From positions 179,064,060 to 179,128,059 of the forward strand of contig CM077115.1 in NCBI GenBank assembly GCA_039619475.1: a DNA stretch of 64,000 bases. Direction: 5' to 3'. A model generated the notes under the pieces. It was not told where the DNA came from and made no database searches. It saw nothing but the letters and a program-made list of their open reading frames with translations. The position numbers and the translations under genes are program-made. Shown here piece by piece: positions 12,885-23,064 of this stretch. This DNA comes from Icerya purchasi. Taxonomy: Eukaryota > Arthropoda > Insecta > Hemiptera > Monophlebidae. The stretch's first letter is position 1; every line of letters starts with the position of its first letter.

Positions 12885-13990
12885 TTCAATTTTATAAAGG
12901 TTAGTATGCGGATTCTTCATCCTATTGACTGCTTTTATTCTGCTATTTCTCCCAAACCTATTCTTTATCACGTTGTTAGATCAGAATTTCTACAGAATCT
13001 TAGCTCCTTTTCCCCAATCATTTTTTGATCTTCACTGATGGCTCCAAAGGATCTAATGGTGTTGGTGCAGCTTTCTTCTGTCCTTCTCTTAACAACTTCG
13101 GGTTTTCCCCCCTTTCGTTCAATCTTTTATGCTGTGTCTTCTGCTATTCTGCATGCCCTTCTTTTTATCAGATCTTCACCGGCCTCTCGCAATATCCTTA
13201 TCCTGTCGGATGCTCAAAACGTGCTGCAGACTATCACATCTCGTCTCCCTTCTTACTCAACCGACTACATCATTCTTTTGATTCGTTCTTTGATTCATGA
13301 TCTCTTCTTTCCCCACTTAGTCCAAACGGATTTCCTTTGGATTCCTGGCCATGCCGGAATTGAGGGAAATGAGTTGGTTGACTCATTCGCTCGATTATCT
13401 TCCTTTTCTGGTAGGTTTCTTCGTGCTTTCTCAACATCCAATATTATCCTTCTGTCTGCAGCTGCTCATTCCAGACTGTGGTTTAACTCATACGTCTCCT
13501 CATTCTCCGACCCGAACTTCTTTTTCTTGTCTATTCTTCCCTTCCACGCTTACCCTGGTTTATTAACTTTCCTCTATGCGCCGTTCCAACCTCTCTGCGA
13601 TTTGCCGCCTGCATTTTAGGCATAGTTTGCTCTCTTCCTCGCTATTTATTCTCTCGTGTCTTCTCCTTATTGTCCATTGCACTCTCCCAGCAATCAATTT
13701 ATTTGTGATCCCGATCATATAATGTTCAGTTGTTCGTCGTTTTCAACTGAACAAGCTTCTTTTTATTCCTTTCTCTTACAAACCGGTGTTCCCGCTCCAT
13801 ACTGTGCTTCATTAATTCTCTCCCCTCCTTCTCCTTCTGTTATCCTAGCTCTTGATTCCTTTCTGTCGGCTATCTCTGATCGTGTAAGGATCTGAGTCTC
13901 TCGTACCCCTCTGTTTCATTGTTCTTGGGCCAATGACCATGTTGACGAACCCATATAAAAATTTTAAAAATTCTACACAAAAAGATATAA
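12885..13990 (+). mobile_element. I-clade LINE, RNase H and 3' part (right half of the split copy)
   Basis: Continuation of the plus-strand LINE. IFTDGSKGSNGVGAAFF (about 13022-13072) is the first RNase H acidic motif. LSDAQNVLQTI and LWIPGHAGIEGNELVDSFA (13335-13392) are the later RNase H motifs with the catalytic His and Asp. The C-terminal HIMFSCSSFSTEQASFYSFL (about 13718-13777) belongs to the end of ORF2, which stops near 13895. A presence of RNase H is typical of the I superclade. Several frame changes make it dead. Confidence 0.85.
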
Positions 13991-14132
13991 AAAACCTGAC
14001 AAAAACTGCTATTAGAAAGGCAAAATATTTTTGCTCTACATTATATTCAGAAAAAAAAATATATACATATAAACATGTGTGTATGGGTGTGTTGTATATA
14101 TAATAAAAAAGTAAAAGAAAGGGAGTTCATTT

Positions 14133-14533
14133 GTTGTTGTTTTTTTTGAGATTCATTCAAAAACTACCGCACCCATTTTAAAAATTCTTTCGTCGTTTGA
14201 GAGCTACTTTACTTCAGATAGTAAATGTCCCATTTCCAACATAATTAAAGGCTTGTAAGAAAATTTAATACTTCACAGAAAAAATAGCAATACTTGAACG
14301 AAATCTTGTCGGGCCACTACTATATAAAATATAAATAAACATATACCACCTAATTATACTAAATAATATATGATTCTTAGAAAACAAAATCATGAATTTT
14401 TTCACTTGTTTTTTGTTTCAATTTTTTGAATTAATACTATAATAACTCTTCGTTTTTTTTTAAACTATTAATATTATTATATGTAGTTTTTAAGTATTTC
14501 ATACCCGGGCAAAGCCGGGGCTATTTCAACTAG
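14133..14533 (+). mobile_element. Helitron-like non-autonomous element, 3' end
   Basis: The right end has the Helitron signature: a GC hairpin CCCGG-GCAAAG-CCGGG (14503-14518), then 11 bases, then CTAG (14530-14533) followed by T. The left end is not defined. The body contains AAAACTACCGCACCCATTTT (about 14160-14179), a phrase common in dispersed insect repeats. No Rep or helicase coding is present. Confidence 0.55.
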
Positions 14534-14609
14534 TACACCATAAAATTAAAAGATAAAAAAACTGAAAAAAACCTACAGTCCATTCTATAGGCTAGAAAAC
14601 ATTCGACAA

Positions 14610-15045
14610 AGGACAAGGCATCCCCCGTTCTATCGTAATCGATCTACTATGGATTCCTGGTCATTGCGGCATTCTTGGCAACGAGTTGGTTGACTCGTTA
14701 GCACGTTCGGCGGCGATTAATGGTCTATTCATTAGTAGATTTCTCCCAGTTACCTTCACCTACGCTATTTAAATCGTACTTTCCTATGTCACTCTTGTTT
14801 TTCCCGTGTATCCTTGCTATATTTCTTTATCAAACTGAAACTTGTGACCCTAATCCTTTTCCTTACCAAACGTTATATACTTTAAAGTGTGGTTTATCAA
14901 AACAAAGGCTAGGAAGCCTTCTCCTTAACATAGCCCTTATCTTTCACTTCTCACTCCATCATACTCTCTATATTCGACCGGATCATCAATGAGTGCGTAG
15001 GTCTTCAATTAACGTGCCCAAGAAATAATAATAATAATAAAAAAG
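14610..15045 (+). mobile_element. I-clade LINE fragment, RNase H to (TAA)n tail
   Basis: LLWIPGHCGILGNELVDSLA (14644-14703) is the RNase H His/Asp motif, closely similar to the copies at 13335 and 39500. The frame breaks soon after. The fragment ends in AATAATAATAATAATAA (about 15027-15043), the (TAA)n tail typical of I elements. It sits only about 60 bp from the donor side of the vg exon 15106-15346. Confidence 0.75.
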
Positions 15046-15105
15046 GACTACATATTTATTAGCAGTTTCGTTTTAAGTTGATCGGATTATTAATGAGGAG
15101 CTTAC

Positions 15106-15346
15106 CTGTGATGATGATGGGCAGCATACTGTTGGTAGTGCGAATGCCAAGGATCCGAGGAGCTGGATGTAGATGCGGCAGCGGCAACAGCAGCGTGGTA
15201 AGCAGATTCGCCGCTGTAAAATTCACTATTATTCGCGCTGGCTACCGTATGATGACTGGTTACGCTTTGCACAGCAGAGACTGGAAACTGATATTCGCTG
15301 TTCCAAAAGGATGGCGGGAAGTTTCTCGTTGCCATCGGGGTATAGT
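15106..15346 (-). CDS. vg: vestigial, NFPPSFWNS exon
   Basis: The exon lies between an acceptor (TTTTACGTTTTCAG) and a donor (CACAG/GTAAGC), entering in phase 1 and leaving in phase 2. Its product begins DYTPMATRNFPPSFWNSEYQ. In fly Vg the equivalent RNFPPSFWNS block follows the Scalloped-binding motif after a short Ser-rich linker, exactly as here once the exons are joined. Then come a Ser/Ala-rich stretch with YSGESAYHAAVAAAA, DPWHSHYQQYAAHHHH and a His run split by the intron. The DPW with following AAHY/His content also matches the fly C-terminal half. No damage is visible. The sequence is GC-rich against AT-rich intron on both sides, as expected for a constrained exon. Confidence 0.95.
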
Positions 15347-17529
15347 CTGAAAACGTAAAAAGCCACATCAAATTCGCTTTACAGTCTTACTATCATTGAA
15401 GAGTCTGATGGAAACAGAAAAATCACCAGATGGACAATTAGCAGGAATGCAGACGAAAATCTGTGTCTAGTTATCGGAGCAACTAGATTAAGCAATAATA
15501 GAAGTAAGACATCACCGCAACTATAACAGCTGGCGAGTTTTCCAAAACATGACCATTTAGTAGCGATAAAACAACTTGGCTTTGATTAAGAGGAAGCGAT
15601 ACAAACATTTCGCTTACGCTAATGGAAGAAAATTAGTCACTATCATAGGGAGGAAAATTTAATATTATCTTTTTTTCTTGTTGGCTCTACAACTGTTTTT
15701 ACGCTAACAGAAATATTTCCATTTATTCATCGAGATACGGTGAAAAAAAGATTCCCTAGTTACTGAAATCATGTAGTAAGTTCTCCAAATCAAACTGCAG
15801 AAGTGTCTGTTCAACACGAAACGAGAACAGGTAGAATATTGAGTAATGTATACGAATGTGGAGAGATTGACTCAATTGAACACATTATTTGCCAATGTGA
15901 AATATATAATGACTATAGAACGGATTTAAAAAACCAAAAAAAAACAAAAAAAACTACCATTTTATAAGACCATGCCAATAATCTTATTACAGATTAATCA
16001 GGAACCTGCTTACATTCTGTACCAATACATAAAACCTCAGTAACGTAATTATATAAAATGTAATTTATTTCCATTATATATATATATATATATATAGAAA
16101 AAGGTAATGAATGGCCAGATGGCGAAAGCTAGGCGCAGAAGGGGATGCGAAAATGAAAAATGAGAATGTATCAAAATTGATTTTTCGATTGAAACTCTCG
16201 TTCAAAGGGCACATAATATTCCATAAAAAGTAAAAAGTGGCAAAGTGTGTGTTGTAATCAGTGCATGGGAGTATATTATTGTCGTAAGAGTAGGGTTACT
16301 ATTTGCTGTATAGATAAAAAATGTAATTTCGTTTAATACGGCCGTCTTTCGGTATAATAGCATCGAGCAAACAAAAAGTTTGGTGGAAAAGTGTGCATAT
16401 GGAATCCGTGACACCCGCTTTAAGTTTACAATTTTTCAAATCATCCGACTTAATACGAACCGTTACAGTAGTTTGAAAAGAGACGAGAGGAGGGAGTCAA
16501 GTGGAAATAATGTAATATTTCATGAACTTTTTGCTTCAAATTACGATCTTTTTAATTTCATAAAGTAATATATTTTTACTTTAGTATTGGGTTAACGCGT
16601 CTCACAAAACGTACAGCATAGAACATATGCGACAGTATCATAAATATTTTATTATTTCGGAATGACCTAATTTATTTTGCAAACAGTTATGCGTAACGGC
16701 GTTCGCGTTCAAAATCGCACCCAGTCCAAAATTCTTACGAAACAATTCAATACCTACACAGACTGCGATTCATGATTTCTCTAATGGGATGATGATATTC
16801 GTAAATATGAAAAGAATGTGAAATCATATATATCGTACGTATAAAAATTTTCAAAGTAACGCATTACTTTAGGTTTCCTATTCACTTTATTGACTGCAAA
16901 TACTGCGGCTCTGTATGAAGTTTATTACACGTCGATTACTCGCAACGAGATGACAGTTAGTGTTGTAAAACAACATTCCGATTAAATAGAAATGAAAAAT
17001 GTAAATAAAAAAGTCAGAAATGATTGATTTTTCTCCACTTTTTTATGAAATCACTGCAGTATAATAAAAAAGCGATATTTAGTCGGGCGAGTTAGCGCAA
17101 GTGGTACTAAAATAACTGATTTAAAGTGGAACTTCAGTCATTAAAACCCTATAGTTAAAAGAGTATTTTTTGCGGCTATCATCAGGTCGCTGTTAGGCAT
17201 TTATTGTTTTTCTAACGCTAATAAGTTTTTTTTTTATTTCAAAGGGCGCATTATATTTAAATCTAAAAACCCTTTACAAGTAATATGAATAGATCCGACA
17301 AAAAACTGCATCCTACTTTTCTAATTCGATGAATGGAACAGATCAGGATCTCGAAATTGGACAGAAAGTAGGAGAAATGCACTGTGCATTAAAGTTTGTT
17401 GTGTATTTATTTAATTACGTGCACTGTATTACTGATCTCATTTTGCATCTGTAAATTTTCGTGTTTCTCAGTGTGTATAAATGAAAAATTATTTGTGTTA
17501 CAAATGATTCAGTTCTGTTACGTATATAT
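15347..17529. other. start of the 35-kb vg intron, one LINE remnant only
   Basis: No gene recognised apart from the LINE remnant listed at 15809-15934. (TA)n at about 16076-16096. At 17088-17113 GGCGAGTTAGCGCAAGTGG resembles an RNA polymerase III A box, but no matching B box was found. Confidence 0.45.
15809..15934 (+). pseudogene. LINE ORF2 C-terminal remnant with Cys/His knuckle
   Basis: A 42-codon open stretch reads VQHETRTGRILSNVYECGEI then DSIEHIICQCEIYNDYR. The C-G-x-DS-x-EH-II-x-C-x-Y spacing is the C-terminal knuckle of many non-LTR ORF2 proteins. It is followed by A-rich sequence. It is too short to assign a clade. Confidence 0.6.
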
Positions 17530-20393
17530 TCCCTTGACCCCTCTTGCTTGCATTTCTGACTCTTTCTCTTCTATACTTTGAATAAAATGATCAAAATTTA
17601 CAACGTAATTTTCTAAATCGGTCCATTTGAATACGAAAAAAACGAGACGAACGTGTAACCTCCTTCTTTTTTTTGGAAGTCGGTAACAAAGCTATATTTC
17701 CGTGGTAATTTTGCAAATTGATAGAATTTGAAGTCTAATAAAAATAATAAGAAAGAAAAATTTCACATTTTTCGACGAATACTCAATTTATGTTCACCGA
17801 TTTTCATAATTACTCACATATGTAGTACCTAAGTTAAATGGTACTCTTTCTAATGGATAATCAGTAAAATCGGTCTATATAAATATGAGTTATGCGCGAC
17901 CATGGAGAAAAAAAAAAAAAAAACGAGATGCACGTATAACCTCCTTTTTTTGGAAGTCGGTAAAAATTTAAAGTTTCATAAAATCCTCCGATTGATGCAA
18001 GGCCGAATGAAGTCTTCGAAAGCAAATGAAACGGCTCCTATAAAAATATATGCAGCAGCAGCTGTGGTACAAAGTTATCGGATTATCGCGGAAGTCTTTG
18101 GCTCCAGCTAAATCTCGGATATTTACTTTGTATATTTTGAACTCGTCAATTAAAGATCGATTTAGAATATTTAAAATTGAATTATTCTCTTTAAGCAGAA
18201 ATTTTAGATATTTCTCGTTTTTGTAATTGTACTGAAATGAATATTCTATTTTTAAACGCGTGATTGTACACATCGCATGTTTGTTTCGGTAATGTTTTTA
18301 ATTTATTCCCGATAGTAATAATAAAAAAAATAAAAAAAACAAAAAAAAAACCTTAATTACATTAAAATAAGGACTCTGATGTAAAAATAGTTAAAAACGA
18401 CTATATTTATTTCAAGAATCATTCCGATCTATAGCGATTTTTTTCTTTTTTTAAAATTAATTTCGAATCTTTTTTAATGCGGTAAAATGTATATACTACT
18501 TATTCTCTATTCACCACGCTGCAATTACCTGCTTAAATAAATCTTTTAATATTTCGAAAAAAAAAAAAAAATTGCAACAATCAATTACAGTTAAAAAGAT
18601 ATCGGCTTATAAAAATCTTTGCAAGATTGAACGGAATTTATACAGGGATGGCCAATGACCCCGCGGCAGAGAAATAAAATGACATTCGGAATTAATATTT
18701 TCACGAAGTTGAACCAATTTGTTTTTGTCTAACAGGCACGAAGGACTAATTCAAGAAACAGAAATAAACAAATAAAACCAGCCGCTCGAAGAAGTTTTGA
18801 ACATTAGAGCTCTGTCACGCGATACTAGCCTAGCGTGCGGCTGGCCATTAAATTGGTTAATTAACCCGAAGTGGAAAATTATCGATTGCAATTATTCTTT
18901 TTTTCGGCGGTTCAATAGAATAAAATGTTGTATTCCATCTTAAATTTATATTGACACGCTGAAGTTTTGTCTACTAAATTTGTATTATGAAAAATTACTT
19001 AAAAAATGATGATGTTTAAAATTATTAAAACGGACCTTGTCCAGATTTCTAGTAAATAAAATTACGTCTCGTGCTAGTTAAAATAGGTTTTATTATAGAA
19101 AACGACCTCTGCACATTGACAGAAATAGGCCATTTAAATGAGGTCGGTTCAGATGCAATAAGGGATTTCATTCGATCTTCCGTCCGAAGTTTTCGTTAAT
19201 AGTAAAGTGAATTCGATCCTGCATTACGATTAAGCGCGACATCTAACTCTTGGTTCTCACTGCAAATAATCTGATAGGTATAGAAGATGGTACATCTGGC
19301 TCAGTAGACGTAATTGGACAAAACGTTGAAAAGCGGCCCGCAGCCAATCCTTACAAGAAAAGTATCAATGACACGATGACAAAAGTCATTCTTCAAATTT
19401 TTAACCAATCCGGCCGACGCCACTTATGCATATTTTACAGATGTTTAACTTTTTTTTTCCAACAACCCTACTCCACACATAGATTAACGTTTAAAACAAA
19501 TGATACAAGCGGAGGTTTACCCTATTACCACGGAACGAAATACCTAAGAACAAAAGTCCAAATTCATACTGCCCGTATTTCGTGAAATACTTCACTTTCC
19601 CCGGTTGAACAAAAAAATTCGATTAGCCAGAAACGATGAAAACTTTCCAGAACCGCCGAGGAGTTTGTGTTCGTGCTGTATAAGTTAAATTAAGACGCAT
19701 GCTCTTGTGTGTAAAGGCGTTAGGAATAGTAAAAGTTCACAGTAAGCAAACACCACTATTAAGATTAGGAGGGACAGCTGGTTTTACTTTTACCTAATGA
19801 TTTCTCTGATATAACAAATATTTCAGGTATGTTACTACCACTGGGGGGATAGCAACTTGAGTGCGAAACAAAACAATCCCGATAATGACATCTATATACA
19901 CCTTAAGTATGCTACCATTACAACGCTAAATAAGAGAATATTATTACGATTATTTCGGAATTTAAAATGATACAGCCAATTGATCGCTGTAAACAGTATA
20001 TATATATATATATATATATATAAACTCGACCATTTTGGCCTCGCAAGGGGCTGTGACCCTTGACCCCTCTTGCTTTCATTTCTGTCTCTTTCTCTTCTAT
20101 ACTTTGTATAAAATTATCAAAATACGTAATTCTTACTGGCATTAACACGAAAAAAAATAACATAATCACAAAAATCCTATCCTAACATTTAAACTTCATT
20201 ATATAAAATTAAGATATTGTTTCGTTATATTTTTCATTACATATTTCGTTACATAAAGTTGTGACATTTTTTAAATAACAATAACAAAATTCCTATAAAA
20301 TATAACAAACGCTACTTAAAATTCGGGACATTCTGCGTTACATAAAGTTGGGACATTTTTTCGAATGGGGGGTAACCTAAGAATTACGTTGTA

Positions 20394-20433
<40 letters not shown>

Positions 20434-20460
20434 GTCAGTTTGAAATTTTATTTTACGGCA
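17530..20460. repeat. block of related dispersed-repeat modules
   Basis: Two phrases recur. CTCTTTCTCTTCTATACTTT with flanking ATAAAAT-ATCAAAAT occurs at about 17560-17597 and 20084-20121. AACCTCC-TTTTTTT-GGAAGTCGGTAA occurs at about 17657-17688 and 17938-17963. In 20215-20375, TTACATAAAGTTG-GACATTTTTT occurs twice as near-direct repeats. (TA)n tracts lie at about 20000-20022 and 20398-20430. I read this as overlapping remnants of one or more unclassified insect repeats. No gene recognised. Confidence 0.5.
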
Positions 20461-20840
20461 TATAGTTAATATTTTTTTAAAAAAAGAGAGAGAGATAGGT
20501 AACATTTCAAAAATTGTATGATTGAGTGTGGGGTTCTTAGAACAGAGCTGATTCCTAGTTGTAGAAAGGATTATACAAGTGGATTTTTTTTTCCATCGAG
20601 TTCAGACGAGTTTATTTAGTGCCCATAAGTTACAGCCAATACCTTGTTTTTCATCATAATGTAATACGTAAAGTTTTGTTAATTTCCTTTAATTATATAC
20701 AGCGTATTTGTTTAGTGTATGGGTAACTATAAAAACTGTGTTATTAATTAGTTTATCACAAATTTCCGCTCACAAAATTTGTGCGTTCAACCTTCATTTT
20801 CTAGAATAATAAATTTTGTTGGCTTTATTTAAAAATAAAA

Positions 20841-22545
20841 AAGCAATGCGTGAAATCTTGCCAAGCTGTGCCAGAAAACAGTGATTTCTTAATCTGCTCT
20901 GTTTGTAAAGAACTATTACATCTAGAATGCGGCAATGTTGTCTTAAAAATTGGGGGGGGGCATAAGCAAAACAGCGAAGAAAACTTGAATCTGTTTAGCT
21001 TGTAAATCGTCCACCGAAGACACATGATATAAAGAGTTTATTGGGGTAGGGGGGGGGGGGGGAAGCAGATAGATGAATAAACTAGAAAGTATGGAGAAAA
21101 TTTATGAAAATTTGCAAGTGAAATTGACAGAAACTGTGTACATAATGCGGTTGAAAAATGTAGAATTAGTTAAGCAAAACAACGAGCTGCATTTCGCGTA
21201 GATCAACTGCAGCAACAGAAAAAGGAAAAATAACATAATAATCAAAAATGTACCAGTCTCGCCGCGGGAAAATGTGAGCCAAATTGTAGTAAAAATGGGC
21301 GAGGTTACTGGAACAAAACTTACATAAGCATAGACATATAGATATTTGTCGTAGATTGCATAAATCTGCACGGCAAACTTTTGAGAATGTTGTAGATGGC
21401 TTGTGTCGCCGGGAAAAAAAATTCGAATTGCCGAGAAATTGTCGTTTGGTGCGTTCATCTTTAAGCGACATAGGATTTACGGGAGTTAAGACAAAAAATC
21501 CGTTCTTTGTGGCCGAACACCTCATATCTCGACAAATTCCAAATTACTCTGTGAAGCTCGGAGACATTGCAGCTGAACGCAAATTGGAGGTTCGTTTTGA
21601 GAGAGGAACGGGAAGATCTTCGTAAGGGGAGGGATAGGAAGGCCCCAGTTATTAGAATAATATCGTAGGAACAAATTTCTGACTTGAAGAAATCGAGTTG
21701 ACACTATTTTCACGTTTTGAAGTTAACTTTATTTATAAAATTAAGTATGTAAATTATTTTTATTTTTTCTTTATTCAAGTATAAAGCAACGTCAATCATA
21801 ATATATAAATTTAGTAAGTACTTTTGCGGTATTACGTTTATATTTATAAGTTAACAAAATTTCCATCTTACTTCCAGACGCTCTTAATGCGATATTATAT
21901 GTTACCTACTGATTTGTTCTTTTAATCATTTCGTCCTTCCGTTTTTACTTTTTTATTTCCATCAACAGATTGCTACAATCCCTCTTCTTGTTATTCTATT
22001 TCTCACATATATGTTACTAGCATTTATTAACAATATACGTTTATCGTTAGTTTCTTCGCATTCTTAGGTTTCAATATATTTTTTAGTAAATCTATAATTT
22101 TTGATATATTCAAATTTCAAAATCGAACGTTACGAATTTAAATTTAAGAATTAAACACTTTTATCGGCACATTCTATTATTGTTACACTTAGTTTTATCC
22201 CAGGTTAGATTAGAATATTTAAATGTTTCATATATTTCGATTGAAGTTGAAATACTAATTCCTTGGGTTTGGGGTATATGTATGATTAAGTTTAAAACTA
22301 AACAGTTCCATAAATTATTTAACTTGTAATTTTTATACGCAGTAATGAGTTCAACGAATAATTGTAAACATGAACTAATTAATTAATTGCTGTTACAAAA
22401 TCTCAATAAATTCATTATTCCTTTTGGTTTTATTAATATCCTAATTATATGGCTACTAATTTTTAAAAAGATTTTGTAATTTGAAATTGCATGCAGCATT
22501 GTAACTTACTGAAAATAATACATCTGAATTTGAATTTGAATGTTT
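20841..22545 (+). mobile_element. LINE remnant: PHD-like zinc finger and coiled-coil ORF1 joined to a 3' tail
   Basis: QCVKSCQAVPENSDFLICSV then CKELLHLECGN (from 20841) shows a C-C...C-C-H-C pattern like the PHD-type finger of some CR1/L2-group ORF1 proteins. Next come a coiled-coil stretch (MNKLESMEKIYENLQVKLTE, about 21074-21133), NIIIKNVPVSPRENVSQIVV and NPFFVAEHLISRQIPNYSVK, a layout seen in LINE ORF1 proteins. The reading needs several frame changes. No RT follows. The sequence runs through AT-rich DNA to AATAATACATCTGAATTTGA (about 22516-22535), which resembles the repeat-type 3' ends of L2/CR1-like LINEs. This suggests an internally deleted copy. Confidence 0.6.
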
Positions 22546-22883
22546 CCTATCTTCCACAATGGCGAAAAAATTAGGAACTATTGGGAAAACAAATCATTCC
22601 TAAGAATGTACACTATTTGCTAGAATAATATTATAGAAAAAAAAAAAAAAATAGTGGTATTTGAGTTTTGTTTTTTGGCTGAAATTTTCGTCAAAACTTT
22701 TCCTCGTGCGGTCGCATTTACCCCTACCTGCCAGATTAACCACATAATTTGCTTTAAAAAGATCATCTAATGCAGTGAATAGAAAATTAAATGTAGGTGA
22801 ATACATCCTGTTTGTTAAAATAATATAATAAAATAAACTTTAATAACAAACAATATAGATCAATAAATTAGATAAATACCTAT

Positions 22884-22920
22884 TTAGAAACGTTTTCGGG
22901 CATAACCCATCATCAGCTAA
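22884..22920 (-). ncRNA. hammerhead-like ribozyme, left arm of copy 1
   Basis: Read on the minus strand: UUAG (stem I), CUGAUGA core, U, GGG-UUAUG-CCC (stem II), GAA, AACGUU (short palindromic stem III), U as the predicted cleavage base, CUAA (stem I partner). All invariant hammerhead core bases are present. The very short stem III would favour dimeric action, as known for minimal hammerheads. The UUU cleavage triplet fits NUH but is usually slow. Confidence 0.72.
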
Positions 22921-22955
22921 CACTAACTTAAAGAAAAGTTTCCTTTAAGTTAGTG

Positions 22956-22992
22956 TTAGCTGATGATGGGTTATGCCCGAAAACGTTTCTAA
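22956..22992 (+). ncRNA. hammerhead-like ribozyme, right arm of copy 1
   Basis: Exact inverted copy of the motif at 22884-22920: UUAG at 22956-22959, CUGAUGA at 22960-22966, GGG/CCC stem II, GAA, AACGUU, and CUAA at 22989-22992. Confidence 0.72.
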
Positions 22993-23064
22993 ATAGGTAT
23001 TTATCTAATTTATTGATCTATATTGTTTGTTATTAAAGTTTATTTTATTATATGAATAGAAAAT

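Larger units (their letters stand above)
22788..23052. mobile_element. foldback element with two inverted hammerhead-like ribozymes, copy 1
   Basis: A 265-bp insertion between 12-bp direct repeats TGAATAGAAAAT (22776-22787 and 23053-23064). Two arms of 111 bp (22823-22933 and 22943-23053) are essentially perfect inverted copies around a 9-base centre. Each arm holds a hammerhead-like sequence. The unique 5' part contains ACATCCTGTTTGTTAA (22803-22818), also present in copy 2 at 34052-34067. It carries no ORF. Known: hammerheads occur in terminal repeats of Penelope-like retroelements and in retrozymes; assignment to either is inference. Confidence 0.8.
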
